Assembly (NCBI RefSeq): GCF_028621955.1
Contig: NZ_CP117516.1
Location: 2,626,001-2,690,000 of the forward strand
DNA length: 64,000 nt
Direction: 5' to 3'
Origin: Erythrobacter sp. BLCC-B19
GTDB lineage: Bacteria > Pseudomonadota > Alphaproteobacteria > Sphingomonadales > Sphingomonadaceae
In this document: positions 25,879-35,211 of the stretch, piece by piece
Numbering within the stretch: position 1 is the stretch's first letter
How the letters are laid out: each line of letters starts with the position of its first letter
Position numbers and translations under genes: made by a program
The notes under the pieces: model-generated
The model's database searches: none
What the model was told of the DNA's origin: nothing
What the model saw: only the letters and a program-made list of their open reading frames with translations

Positions 25879-26349
25879 TTAGCGGCAACGGGCCTCACCG
25901 CGGTCGATCTCGCGGCCGAGCAGGCCGCCGCCGATGGCGCCGAGCAGGGTGCCGAGGCTGCGGTCGCCGCGGGTGTCGACCGTGCGGCCCAGCAGAGCCC
26001 CGCCGACCGCACCGACCACCAGGCCGGTGGTGCCGTTGTCGCGGCGGCAGTAATAGCGGCCGTCATTGCCGCGCCACACGCGGTCATTGCGGCTCAGGCG
26101 ACGCTCGCGCTGCCAGTCGCGGCGATCCTCGCGCCAGTCGCGGCGGTCGGCACGGCGTTCGCGCTTCCAGTCGCGGCGGTCTTCGCGCCAGTCGTCACCA
26201 AAGGCGGCGACCTGGGTGAAACCCGCGGGCGCGGCGTTGTAGCTGGCGAACAGCGGTGACGGCGCGGCGGGGAGTTCGGCGGCCTGCGCGGGGGCAGTGG
26301 CGGCCAGCATCGAGCCGGCGGCTGCTGCGATCAGGAGGAGGTTCTTCAT
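25879..26349 (-). CDS. Glycine-zipper 2TM envelope protein, copy 1 (156 aa)
   Basis: Paralog of the next gene downstream; the last ~60 residues are nearly the same (YYCRRDNGTTGLV through LLGREIDRG, ending RCR). The linker differs: it carries a charged repeat with units such as WREDRRDWKRERR and DRRDWREDRRDWQRERR, encoded by repeated DNA at about 26100-26190. The signal peptide MKNLLLIAAAAGSMLAATAPAQA is clear. The repeat would form a highly charged helix, perhaps lying on membrane or DNA/LPS surfaces (speculation). Confidence 0.78.
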   Translation of the reverse strand: MKNLLLIAAAAGSMLAATAPAQAAELPAAPSPLFASYNAAPAGFTQVAAFGDDWREDRRDWKRERRADRRDWREDRRDWQRERRLSRNDRVWRGNDGRYYCRRDNGTTGLVVGAVGGALLGRTVDTRGDRSLGTLLGAIGGGLLGREIDRGEARCR

Positions 26350-26482
26350 GGTCGTTTCCTTGTAGCGGCTCCCCGATGGAGCGACCCCCTTTTCGTTCAG
26401 GTTGGACGAACCTTGGCTGAACGATGCGGTCAGGAAACAGAAGGATTTGTTCAGATTAGGCGGGTTCGGGATGAACCGTGCC

Positions 26483-27124
26483 TCAGCTGCGTTTGGCTGC
26501 GGCCTTGGCCCGCAAATAGGGCGAGAGCGTTTCGAGATCAGTCAGCGCGGCATAGTCCTGCGGGCTGGCCTTGCCGCCATTGAACGCCCGGAACACCCGC
26601 GCCACGCTCCATTCGGCCGCGCCGATGGCCACCCGTTCGAGCGAATCGCCCGCTGCGACGGTGCCGGTCTCGATCACCCGGAAATACCAGCCGCAACGTG
26701 CCGATTGGACGATGGCGGCGACCATGCCCTTGTGGCCGAAGCGGTGCTCGATCTTCCAGCACGGGCTGCGCGGACGGCTGACTTCGATCAGCGCGCTGCC
26801 GCAGGCGAAGCGGTCGCCGATGTGGACGTGTTCCTCGGTCAACCCGGTGACGGCGAGATTCGATCCGAAGCCGCCCGGCTCGTCCAGGGCCGGATGATCG
26901 CCGATCCGCTCGCGCCACCAGGCATGGTGATCGAGCGGATAGAGATGCAGCGCCTGTTCCGGCCCGCCGTGAACCGTGCGGTCGGCCTGTTCGTCAGGGG
27001 CGAGCCCTTCTTCAAGCACCTGCACCGCGCCCTCGCGCGGACGCTTGGCAAAGGCGCTGAGTTCGGCGCCGTGGAAGGGGCGGGCGGTGCCGGTGCAGAC
27101 GGCTTCGATAGTCCAGCGGGTCAT
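26483..27124 (-). CDS. MOSC domain protein, YiiM-like (213 aa)
   Basis: The start at 27124 ([17 protein letters not shown]) overlaps the stop of the methyltransferase gene (ATGA). The body matches YiiM: DRTVHGGPEQALHLYPLDHH, GGFGSNLAVTGLTEEHVHIG and SRPRSPCWKIEHRFG with the conserved Cys122. YiiM uses molybdenum cofactor to reduce N-hydroxylated base analogues such as 6-hydroxylaminopurine. The C-terminal AFNGGKASPQDYAAL helix pair is also seen in that family. Likely cotranscribed with rlmN. Confidence 0.87.
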   Translation of the reverse strand: MTRWTIEAVCTGTARPFHGAELSAFAKRPREGAVQVLEEGLAPDEQADRTVHGGPEQALHLYPLDHHAWWRERIGDHPALDEPGGFGSNLAVTGLTEEHVHIGDRFACGSALIEVSRPRSPCWKIEHRFGHKGMVAAIVQSARCGWYFRVIETGTVAAGDSLERVAIGAAEWSVARVFRAFNGGKASPQDYAALTDLETLSPYLRAKAAAKRS

Positions 27125-27726
27125 GCTTTCCTCACGATAAGATCGATCCAGTCGCGCTGCGTCCCGTCGCTGGCCTTGCCGGCGTAGGTCTCGTGCGACT
27201 CGATGGTGAAACCGGCATCGGCGTATGCGGCAAAGAGCCATTCGGGGGAGGGGAAATTATGCAGGCGGCCGAGCAGATCGCGGCCCTCGGAAGGGTTGGC
27301 CGAGTCGCCGAGCTTGTAGCTCGAGAAGAACCAGCCGCCGGGCATCAGCGCGCGGTGGATGCGGGCGAGGACATCGGGCAGTATGGCGCGCGGGCAATGG
27401 AGCAGGCTCGCATGGGCCCAGACCCCGGCATAGGCGGCCTCGGCGTCCAATTCGTCGAACGCCATCACCCGCGCACCGAGCGCGAAGGCCTCGTTGGTGC
27501 GCCGGATGAGGGCGGGGGTGGCGTCGGTGGCATCGATGATGAAGCCGCGCTTGCGGATATGGTCGGCATCGCGCCCGCCGCCGCAGCCCAGTTCCAGCAC
27601 CGCGCTACCCGGCGGCAGGCGATCAAGGAAGGCATCGAGCTGGTGGCTGGGCGCCTCGCCCGAATGGAACACCCAGTGCGGCGCGCGGGCCTGATAGAAG
27701 GCGATGGTGTCGGGGTCGGTGCTCAA
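27121..27726 (-). CDS. Class I SAM-dependent methyltransferase (201 aa)
   Basis: Motif [17 protein letters not shown] near residues 43-58 and the downstream [10 protein letters not shown] acid loop show a Rossmann-type SAM binder, close to TehB/UbiE-like small methyltransferases. The substrate is unknown. The only sensible start is a TTG at 27726 that overlaps the rlmN stop (TTGA), so translation probably depends on coupling with rlmN. Its end overlaps the MOSC gene start. Confidence 0.82.
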   Translation of the reverse strand: MSTDPDTIAFYQARAPHWVFHSGEAPSHQLDAFLDRLPPGSAVLELGCGGGRDADHIRKRGFIIDATDATPALIRRTNEAFALGARVMAFDELDAEAAYAGVWAHASLLHCPRAILPDVLARIHRALMPGGWFFSSYKLGDSANPSEGRDLLGRLHNFPSPEWLFAAYADAGFTIESHETYAGKASDGTQRDWIDLIVRKA

Positions 27727-28988
27727 GCGCCCTCGGCAGCCGCAGCCGCAGCAGCGGCTTCGCGGTCACGCTGGGCACGCGACTTCTTCTCGGCGGCGGT
27801 CTTCAGCTGGCCGCAAGCCGCGTCAATGTCGCGCCCGCGCGGAGTGCGCACCGGGGCTGAAAAGCCGCCCTCGAACACGATTTCCGAAAAGCGCCGGATG
27901 CGTTCGGGCGCGGAGGTCTCATAACCTGCACCCGGCCATGGGTTGAACGGGATCAGGTTCACCTTGGCCGGGAGGTTGTATTCGCGCAGCAGGCGGACAA
28001 GCTCGCGCGCGTCATCGTCGCTGTCGTTCTTGTCCTTGATCATCACATATTCGAAGGTGATCCGCCGCGCATTGCTCGCGCCCGGATAGTCGGCGCAGGC
28101 CTGAAGCAGATCGTCGATGCCGTATTTCTTGTTGAGCGGCACCAGCTCGTCACGCACTTCCTTGCGCACGCCGTGGAGCGAGACCGCGAGGTTCACCCCG
28201 ATCTCCTCGCCGCAGCGCTCCATCATCGGGATGACGCCGCTGGTCGACAGCGTGATGCGGCGCTTGGAAAGGGCGAGGCCGTCGCCGTCCATCACCAGCT
28301 TCAGCGCATCGCGCACGTGGTCGAAGTTATACAAGGGCTCGCCCATGCCCATCATCACGATATTGGTGAGCAGGCGGCCATCGGCGGTGTAGTGGCCCGC
28401 CTCGTCATCCTCGTCGATCGCGTCGGCGTCCGAGACCATCGTCCCGCGCGGCCATTCGCCCAGCGCGTCGCGGGCGAGCATCACCTGACCGACGATCTCG
28501 CCGGGGGTGAGGTTGCGGACGAGCTTCATCGTGCCGGTGTGGCAGAAGGAGCAGGTGAGGGTGCAGCCCACCTGGCTGGAGACGCACAGGGTGCCGCGCG
28601 TCTCGTCGGGGATGAACACCATCTCGAAATCGTGGCCGTCAGCGGTGCGCAGCAGCCATTTGCGGGTGCCGTCGACCGAGTGCTGGGCCTCGACCACGTC
28701 GGGGCGGCCGATCACGAAGCGCTCTGCCAGCCAGGGGCGCATCGGCTTGGCGATGTCGGTCATCGCCTCAAAATCAGTGACGCCGCGGTGATAGAGCCAG
28801 TGGAACACCTGCTTGGCGCGCAGCTTGGCCTGACGGTCGTCCAGCCCCGCCTCGGCAAAGAGTTCGCGGATGCGCGGGCGGGGCAGGCCGATCAGGTCGA
28901 CGCGGCCATCGGCGCGCGGCGTGATGTCGCGCGCGGCGGGAACCGGGTCGACGAGGCCCGGAATGGACATGAGTGCGGTATCGGCCAT
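27723..28988 (-). CDS. rlmN: 23S rRNA (A2503-C2) / tRNA (A37-C2) methyltransferase RlmN (421 aa)
   Basis: Radical SAM enzyme methylating A2503 of 23S rRNA. The cluster motif C142-TLT-C146-SF-C149 binds the 4Fe-4S cluster. [32 protein letters not shown] and the C-terminal Cys in [15 protein letters not shown] (the methyl-carrying residue by family knowledge) are all present. An acidic insertion ([15 protein letters not shown]) follows the cluster region. The start at 28988 is used; an ATG at 28970 is an alternative. The C-terminus is a charged Ala-rich tail. First gene of a coupled rlmN-methyltransferase-MOSC unit. Confidence 0.95.
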   Translation of the reverse strand: MADTALMSIPGLVDPVPAARDITPRADGRVDLIGLPRPRIRELFAEAGLDDRQAKLRAKQVFHWLYHRGVTDFEAMTDIAKPMRPWLAERFVIGRPDVVEAQHSVDGTRKWLLRTADGHDFEMVFIPDETRGTLCVSSQVGCTLTCSFCHTGTMKLVRNLTPGEIVGQVMLARDALGEWPRGTMVSDADAIDEDDEAGHYTADGRLLTNIVMMGMGEPLYNFDHVRDALKLVMDGDGLALSKRRITLSTSGVIPMMERCGEEIGVNLAVSLHGVRKEVRDELVPLNKKYGIDDLLQACADYPGASNARRITFEYVMIKDKNDSDDDARELVRLLREYNLPAKVNLIPFNPWPGAGYETSAPERIRRFSEIVFEGGFSAPVRTPRGRDIDAACGQLKTAAEKKSRAQRDREAAAAAAAAEGA

Positions 28989-29028
28989 GGGTGGCGGCCA
29001 TATAGTGCGCCTTCGCCGGTTTGGCGAG

Positions 29029-29487
29029 TCAGCGCTTGGCACATCCCACGGTGGCTGCGTCGATGGCGGTTGCCGCGCCTGCCAGCGTGTAGCGATCGGT
29101 GAAGCCCGGCCCCGAAACGCTCATGCGGGCAGCAGAGCGCATCGCCGCGACAATCGCCGCGTCCGCGCGCGTATCCGCGCCCCACGCATTGCGGCCCTTG
29201 GCGACGAGATCGAAACGCTTGTCGCCCACGGTCAGGCGCACGGCGGCCTTGGCGGGCACCTCGCGCGAGAGCACCAGATGCACCGTGCCGCGCACCCCCT
29301 TGTCGGGCCAGTGCGAGACCGTGGCATAGGCCGGCGCGGCAGGCGTCCCTTGCGCCTTGGCGATGGCATAGCAGCGCAGCGGCGCGGCATCCTTGAACGC
29401 CGCCCAGCTGTCATAGACGCCAAGGCTCTCGCGCGCAGCCAGCGGCGCGGCGAGGGCGAGGAGGGCAAGGGCAACGAACCTAGTCAT
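29029..29487 (-). CDS. Secreted protein, IalB-like (152 aa)
   Basis: Signal peptide [18 protein letters not shown]. The mature part has the outline of the invasion-associated locus B family: [20 protein letters not shown] near the N-terminus, a beta-rich middle ([20 protein letters not shown]) and a final conserved Cys (TVGCAKR). The two cysteines probably form a disulfide. Role unknown outside Bartonella-type pathogens. Its start lies inside the 3' end of greB (8-base overlap). Confidence 0.65.
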   Translation of the reverse strand: MTRFVALALLALAAPLAARESLGVYDSWAAFKDAAPLRCYAIAKAQGTPAAPAYATVSHWPDKGVRGTVHLVLSREVPAKAAVRLTVGDKRFDLVAKGRNAWGADTRADAAIVAAMRSAARMSVSGPGFTDRYTLAGAATAIDAATVGCAKR

Positions 29488-29965
29488 AGGCGATGGCCAT
29501 CACTTCCCACTCGCGGCTGCCCGAGGGCAGGGCGACCACTCGCACATCGCCCACAGCCGCGCCGCGCAGCGCGCGCGCCAGCGGTGCGTTCCAGCCGATC
29601 CGGCCTGCGGCAGCGTCCTGTTCATCATCGCCCACCAGCTGCACGGTCTGGTGGTTGTCATCCTCGTCCGCGATGGTCACGCGCGCGCCGAAGAACACGC
29701 GCTTCCGGTCCACCGCCGCCGCCGGATCGACCACCCGCAGCACCTTCATCCGGCGGGCGAGGTGCGCCAGCTCGCGGTCGATCTCGCGCATCTTTTTGCG
29801 GCCATAGAGATAGTCGCCGTTCTCGGAACGGTCGCCATTGCCCGCCGCCCAGCTGACGATCTCGACAATCGCCGGGCGTTCGGTGCCGAGCAGGTGGTCG
29901 TAGCGCGCCTTCAAGGCCGCCATCCCCGCTGGCGTGATCGGTGGCCCCGCCGGTTTCACCCCCAT
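29480..29965 (-). CDS. greB: Transcription elongation factor GreB (161 aa)
   Basis: Rescues backtracked RNA polymerase by stimulating transcript cleavage. The N-terminal coiled coil runs from ITPAGMAALKARYDHLLG to REIDRELAHLARRMKVLRVV, with the acidic tip in SWAAGNGDRSENGDYLYGRKK; RSENGDYLYGRKK is the GreB signature. The FKBP-like C-domain follows (FFGARVTIADEDDN, PLARALRGAAVGD). Start at 29965 has a GGAG site; upstream codons belong to the neighbouring gene in another frame. Confidence 0.93.
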   Translation of the reverse strand: MGVKPAGPPITPAGMAALKARYDHLLGTERPAIVEIVSWAAGNGDRSENGDYLYGRKKMREIDRELAHLARRMKVLRVVDPAAAVDRKRVFFGARVTIADEDDNHQTVQLVGDDEQDAAAGRIGWNAPLARALRGAAVGDVRVVALPSGSREWEVMAIAYD

Positions 29966-29973
29966 GTGCTCCG

Positions 29974-31771
29974 TCAGCGCAGGAAGGTATCGACCGGGCG
30001 CGGCAGACCGGCTTGCTCGGGATACATATGCGAATAGGTCACCGCATTGCCGATCACGCGCATTATGTAATAGCGGGTTTCGAAATTGGCGGGGATCTTC
30101 TCGACCCAGGTAACCCAGTCGATCGCGCCGGTGCGCGGGTCGCCGTTCTTGCGCAGCCATTCGTTCACGCGCCCCGGCCCGGCATTGTATGCGCCCACGG
30201 CCAGCGGATAGGCCCCGCCGTAATAGTTCATCATCCGCGCGAAATAGGCATCGCCGAGCTGGATGTTGTAGTTCGGCGTCGCGGTCAGATCGGCGGCGAG
30301 ATATTGCACGCCGAGCTTGCCTGCCTGCTCGCGCGCGGTGCCCGGCATCAGCTGCATCATCCCGCGCGCGCCGGCATGGCTGACGCGGGTCTGGTCGAAC
30401 TCGCTTTCCTGCCGCGCGATGGCGTGGACCATCACCCAGTCGTTGACGATGGGCGGGGTACCGACCACCGGAAAGCCGATGCGTTCAAGCCCCGAGATCC
30501 CGTTCTCGCCCGCCTTCATGCCGAGCACCACGGCCATTTCGTCGAGGCCCACCTCGTTGGCGAGCATCGCGGCCATGAGCATTTCGTTGGGGGTCTTGGC
30601 CTCGTCGCCCAAGGCCTCGAAGAAGCGGCGCTCGGTGCGCCAGTCGCGGCGGTTGCGGGCGAGGCTGCGGATCGCCTTGACCAGCGGGCGCGCTTCGAAA
30701 TCGGCGCGCTCGCCCGCGGACATGGCGGGCTGGGGCAGGCCGGCAAAACCCGGCATGGGGCGGCCAAGCGCCGACAGGGCAAGCTGGCCGTAGTAGTAAT
30801 CGGGCCAGCGTGCGGCCATTTCGAAGTAGCGCGTGGCCGCGGCCTGATCGCCTGCGGCGCGCGCAGCACGGCCCGCCCAGAAATAGCCCTTGGCCTTGGT
30901 CAGCGGGGTCTTGGCGGCATCGCCATAGCGCGCACTGACTGCCGCTGGCCTCGGCCAGATCGAGCAGCTGACCAATGAAGGCCTCAGGATCGCGCGCCGG
31001 GCGGTTGAAGGCCGGGCGGTTGGAGAAGACCCGCGCGGCCTCGCCCGTCTGGCCGCTGGCGCGCAGGAACTTCACGAGGTTGAAGACATAGCCCGGATCG
31101 GCCTCGGCCCCGGCGGGGACAGCGATCCCGGCCGCCTCGGGCCTGCTGCCGCGCACCAGCGACAGGCGGGCAAGCGCCATCGGGCGGTCGGCATCGTCAA
31201 GGTTGAGCATCTGCCGCCCGGCGGCATCGGCCTTGCCCTGCCACAGCAGCGCGTCGGCGCGCAGGGCGTGATCCTCAGGCGTGAACGCGGCCCCGTAGAT
31301 CTGCGAGATATAGAGCTCGACCGCGTCGGCCATCTGCCCGCCGCGCCACGCCTTGCGCGCCTCGGCAAGCGCCTCGGGCCGCTGCGCTGCGGCGAGCGCA
31401 AGGGCATAGCGCGCGCGGGCCGGATTGGTGAGCGGGGGGTAGGCATCGAAGAACGCCAGCAGATCGGCCTGCGGCGGGGCTTCGTTATCCAGCGCCGCTT
31501 CGGCCCTGAGGCGCAGGATATCGGTGCGCGGGAAGCTGGGGTAGGCCATCACGAACCCGGCATAGTCGGCAAAGGCGTGCGTGCGGCTGGCTTGCAGCAC
31601 TTCCCACCGGGCAATCGCGGCGTCCATCGCACCCGGCTGGCGCGCGACCAGATCGTTCCCACCTGTCCCTTGCGCAGCGAGCGGAGCGCCCGCCGCCATG
31701 CTCACGCCAAGGCCCAGCGCCGCCGCATAAATCCGTGAAGACATGACAATGTTACGGACCATGCTGGACAT
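29974..31771 (-). pseudogene. Lytic murein transglycosylase (Slt type), broken by deletion and frameshift
   Basis: The N-terminal part (start 31771 behind AAGGAG, signal peptide near MSSRIYAAALGLGVSMAAG) runs in one frame to EAFIGQLLDLAEAS at about 30950, then turns to nonsense (SGSQCALWRCRQ). The rest of the protein continues in another frame from about 30940 (SARYGDAAKTPLTKAKGYFW) to the stop at 29974. The catalytic domain there is intact: IARQESEFDQTRVSHAGARG with the acid Glu, MMQLMPGTA and AVGAYNAGPGRVNEWL. Compared with relatives, about 60-70 residues of the superhelical domain are missing at the junction. Probably inactive, unless the window sequence has an error. Confidence 0.82.
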
Positions 31772-31863
31772 AGTGCCGATCGGCTCCTTATCAGGCGGTG
31801 AACGAGAGGGGGCGGGGGTGCCCACTTGGCTGACTATCTAGAGATGAAGGCAGGACAAAGGCA

Positions 31864-32751
31864 ATGTTCAGCGGCTCGATACCCGCTCTGGTGACTCCTT
31901 TTCGCGGTGGAGCGTTCGATGAGGTCGCCTTCCGGCGGCTGGTCGACTGGCAGATCGAAAACGGTTCTGCGGCGTTGGTGCCGTGCGGGACGACGGGGGA
32001 GGCCTCGACCCTCTCCAACGCCGAGCATCACCGCGTGATCGAGGTGTGCATCGAACAGGCCGCGGGCCGCGTGCCGGTGATCGCGGGCTGCGGATCGAAC
32101 GACACGCGCAACGCCCAGCTCCACATGACCTTCGCCAAGAAGGCAGGCGCGGCAGCAGGCCTGTGCGTCGCGCCCTATTACAACCGCCCGAGCCAGCGCG
32201 GGCTGATCGCGCATTTCAGCTATCTGGCAGAGAATTGCGACCTGCCGATCGTGCTCTACAACGTGCCCGCGCGCACCGTGACCGACATTCTCGACGACAC
32301 CGTGGTCGAGCTGGTGCGCAAGTATCCCGACCGGATTATCGCCATCAAGGATGCGTCGGGCGACCTGTCGCGCGTGGCGGATCACCGCATGGGGATCGGG
32401 CGCGAGTTCTGCCAGCTGTCGGGCAATGACGAGCTGTGGCTGCCCCATGCGGCCGCAGGCGGGCGCGGGTGCATCTCGGTGACGGCCAATGTCGCACCCA
32501 AGCTGTGCGCGGAATTCCACGAGGCCATTGCCGCCAACGAATTGAAGAAGGCGCGCCAGCTGAACGACCGCCTGTTCCCGCTGCACTACGCGATGTTCTC
32601 CGACGCTTCCCCTGCACCGGTGAAATATGCGCTCTCCCGCGTCCACGGCTGGATCGAGCCCGAAGTGCGCCTGCCGCTGGTGGAATGCTCGGACGAGGCC
32701 AAGCGCGCGGTCGATGAGGCGCTGGTGTCGGCGGGCGTGCTCCCGGCCTAG
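31864..32751 (+). CDS. dapA: 4-hydroxy-tetrahydrodipicolinate synthase (295 aa)
   Basis: Condenses pyruvate and aspartate semialdehyde, the first step of lysine/diaminopimelate biosynthesis. The Schiff-base lysine is Lys162 in IIAIKDASGD; Tyr132 (VLYNVPARTV) and the CGTTGE motif (residues 41-46) complete the active site. Length is standard. It is divergent from the broken transglycosylase and convergent with the deacylase gene, sharing CTAG at 32748-32751. Confidence 0.96.
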   Translation: MFSGSIPALVTPFRGGAFDEVAFRRLVDWQIENGSAALVPCGTTGEASTLSNAEHHRVIEVCIEQAAGRVPVIAGCGSNDTRNAQLHMTFAKKAGAAAGLCVAPYYNRPSQRGLIAHFSYLAENCDLPIVLYNVPARTVTDILDDTVVELVRKYPDRIIAIKDASGDLSRVADHRMGIGREFCQLSGNDELWLPHAAAGGRGCISVTANVAPKLCAEFHEAIAANELKKARQLNDRLFPLHYAMFSDASPAPVKYALSRVHGWIEPEVRLPLVECSDEAKRAVDEALVSAGVLPA

Positions 32752-33812
32752 ACCACTTCGTCTTCGTCGAGCAGTTTTTCCGCGCTGCCCTCCGGCTCGC
32801 TTGCCAGAATGGCGTCGGTGATGGTGTCGATCTGGCGGCCGACCCGTTCGGGGTGCGCGATGGCCGCGATGTGGAACAGCGCGTCGCCCTGATGCACCAC
32901 CGGCAGGGTCGCATGGCCGATGATGATGCCGTCGGTCGGGCTGACCAGATCCTGCGCATCCTCGCCGAACAGCCCGGCCACGCGGGCGAGCAGATCGCCC
33001 TTCCTCACCGGAGCGCCGCTCTTGCGCACCCGGTGCGTCACGCCCCCGCGGGGGGCGCGCACCCAGACAGACTTGTTCGCCCGCGCCGGGATGCCGACCG
33101 CGCTGAGACCGTCGTCGGCTTCGATCATGCCCATGTGGGCAAGAACGCGCGTCACGCCCTCGACCCCGGTCTCGATCGACAGCCGATCAAACCGCAGCGC
33201 CTCGCCCGCCTCCATCAGCAGCATATCGACACCCTTCTTCTGGGCGAGATCGCGCAAGGAACCGTCGCGCAGGGGGCTCTCGATGATCACCGGCGCACCA
33301 AAGGCCATCGCCAGTTCCACCAGCTTGCGATTGCCCGCCGCGATGCGGATTTGCGGCAGGTTGTAGCGGTGGATCGCGGCCGAGTGGATGTCGATCCCGA
33401 GCTGGCAGCGCGCCACCACTTCGCGGTAGAAGATATGCGCCAGCTGCCCGGCGAGCGATCCGCCCGCGCTGCCCGGAAACGAGCGGTTGAGGTCGCGCCG
33501 GTCGGGCAGGTAGCGGCTGTGGGTGATGAAGCCGAAGATATTGGCGACCGGCACCAGCAGCACCGTGCCCGCCAGCGCCTCTGCCCGCAGCGCCTGTGCC
33601 AGCCGCTGGATGATCGCAGTGCCGATGATCTCATCGCCGTGGATTGCCGCGCTCACGAACACCGCCGGGCCGGGCCTTGCCCCGTGCACCACACGCAAGG
33701 CCAGCGAGGAGGCGGTGCCGGTGGCCATGGTGGTGACCGGGAAGGCGACGTCGCGGACGCTGCCGGGGGCGATGCTTTCTCCGGCGATGATGAACGGCTG
33801 CGGCGTTTCCAT
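32748..33812 (-). CDS. Succinylglutamate desuccinylase/aspartoacylase family protein (354 aa)
   Basis: Zinc-dependent M14-like deacylase. The metal site is visible as [11 protein letters not shown] (HGxE) near residues 55-65 and [14 protein letters not shown] with the third ligand His; [11 protein letters not shown] is the family's substrate loop. The C-terminal ~100 residues form a barrel-sandwich-like part ([20 protein letters not shown]). Substrate is not clear; this subgroup differs from AstE. A GGGG-type site precedes the ATG. Confidence 0.85.
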   Translation of the reverse strand: METPQPFIIAGESIAPGSVRDVAFPVTTMATGTASSLALRVVHGARPGPAVFVSAAIHGDEIIGTAIIQRLAQALRAEALAGTVLLVPVANIFGFITHSRYLPDRRDLNRSFPGSAGGSLAGQLAHIFYREVVARCQLGIDIHSAAIHRYNLPQIRIAAGNRKLVELAMAFGAPVIIESPLRDGSLRDLAQKKGVDMLLMEAGEALRFDRLSIETGVEGVTRVLAHMGMIEADDGLSAVGIPARANKSVWVRAPRGGVTHRVRKSGAPVRKGDLLARVAGLFGEDAQDLVSPTDGIIIGHATLPVVHQGDALFHIAAIAHPERVGRQIDTITDAILASEPEGSAEKLLDEDEVV

Positions 33813-33915
33813 TGGCGCAAATCCCCCTGAAGCCCCGGCGCTGATGCTAAGCCCAGCGCGGGAAAACGCAAATACCCTCGCTTTTTGGCGAACCAGCGCC
33901 TACATCGCGCGCCCC

Positions 33916-34398
33916 ATGGCCCGTCCCAAACCCATCACCTTCGACAAGACCAAGATCGTCGCCGAGAACCGCCGCGCGCGGTTCGATTACTATGTCGAAG
34001 ACGTCTTCGAGGCCGGCCTTGCCTTGCAGGGCACCGAGGTCAAGGCGCTCAGGGCGGGCGAGGCGAGCATTGCCGAAAGCTATGCCGAGGTGAAGGACGG
34101 GCAGGTGTGGCTGGTGAACGCCAACATCCCCGAATACAGCCACGGCAACCGCCTCAACCACGAACCGCGCCGCCCGCGCAAGCTGCTGCTGCACGAACGC
34201 GAGATCGACAAGCTGTTCGGGGCGGTCGAGCGCAAGGGCATGACGCTGGTGCCGCTGTCGATCTATTTCAACCGCACCGGCCGGGCGAAGGTCGAACTCG
34301 CGCTCGCCAAGGGCAAGCAGACCCACGACAAGCGCGCCAGCATCAAGGAACGCGACTGGAAACGCGACAAGGCGAGAGTCATGCGCGAGCGGGGGTGA
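33916..34398 (+). CDS. smpB: SsrA-binding protein SmpB (160 aa)
   Basis: Binds tmRNA and brings it to stalled ribosomes. Family blocks are [59 protein letters not shown] and the C-terminal [20 protein letters not shown] / [14 protein letters not shown] tail that enters the mRNA channel. Start at 33916 ([11 protein letters not shown]); the long open frame upstream is not family sequence. The tmRNA gene is not found in this window. Confidence 0.95.
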   Translation: MARPKPITFDKTKIVAENRRARFDYYVEDVFEAGLALQGTEVKALRAGEASIAESYAEVKDGQVWLVNANIPEYSHGNRLNHEPRRPRKLLLHEREIDKLFGAVERKGMTLVPLSIYFNRTGRAKVELALAKGKQTHDKRASIKERDWKRDKARVMRERG

Positions 34399-34541
34399 AA
34401 AATTCTCGCGAGGGAAGGGATTCACCTACTGGTCACCACCGCCATGCTACCCATATGGGCTCTCATCATGCAGCCCCGGTTCCGCCTTCGATCCCGATCA
34501 TGCAACATTTCCGCCCTCCCGCGACTGACGAGCGCCAGCGC

Positions 34542-35153
34542 ATGAGCCCTGCGCCGCGCCCCCGGCCGAGTGTTTCGGCACGGTCGAAGACCTGGGCGAT
34601 GGATATCATCCGCAAGAACACCCCGACGCGCGAGGAGATGGCGCAGAACAAGTATCTCGCCCCGATCGCGCACCGGTTCCTGTCGCCCGAGCTGTGGCGC
34701 TTCACCCGCCGCTCGGTGCCGCGCGGGGTGGCGCTGGGGCTGTTTGCGGCCTTCATCATTCCCATCGGGCAGATCTTCCTGTCCGCCTTCCTCGCCCTGC
34801 CGACCCGCGCCAATGTGCCGCTGGCCGCGCTGGTGACCTTCATCACCAATCCCTTCACGCTGCCCTTCTGGATGGCGATTGCCTACAAGATCGGCGATTT
34901 CGCGCTGCGGATCGATGCTGGCGCTGCCGCTGCGGCCAGTGCCAAGATGGAAACCGGCACCTGGGCATTCCTGATGGACGCCTATCAGGTCGCAGGCGCC
35001 ACGGTGGTGGGCTATCTGGTGCTGTCGGTGGTAACGCCGCTGATCGGCTATCTGGTGTCCGGCTGGGTGTGGCGCGCTGTGGTGTCCCGCAAACGCGCCA
35101 GACGGTTGAAGGCGATGGAAGCGCGGCTCGACCAGCGGCTCGGAGCGCAGTAG
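34542..35153 (+). CDS. DUF2062 membrane protein (203 aa)
   Basis: The block ANVPLAALVTFITNPFTLPFWM and the preceding SVPRGVALGLFAAFIIPIGQ are typical of DUF2062, a small inner-membrane family of unknown function. Three to four helices are predicted, with a basic cytoplasmic C-terminus. The exact start is uncertain: ATG codons in frame lie at 34455, 34500, 34542 and 34599, none with a strong ribosome site. It sits between smpB and cckA on the same strand. Confidence 0.8.
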   Translation: MSPAPRPRPSVSARSKTWAMDIIRKNTPTREEMAQNKYLAPIAHRFLSPELWRFTRRSVPRGVALGLFAAFIIPIGQIFLSAFLALPTRANVPLAALVTFITNPFTLPFWMAIAYKIGDFALRIDAGAAAAASAKMETGTWAFLMDAYQVAGATVVGYLVLSVVTPLIGYLVSGWVWRAVVSRKRARRLKAMEARLDQRLGAQ

Positions 35154-35197
35154 GGAAGCGCTTCCGGCGCGCAGCCTTGCGCCCGACCCTTTCACCC

Positions 35198-35203
35198 GAG
35201 GAG
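35198..35203 (+). promoter_or_regulatory. Ribosome binding site that fixes the cckA TTG start
   Basis: GAGGAG lies eight bases before the TTG at 35212. No ATG or GTG in the frame has a comparable site, so the rare start codon is accepted. Confidence 0.7.
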
Positions 35204-35211
35204 CGCTTCTC

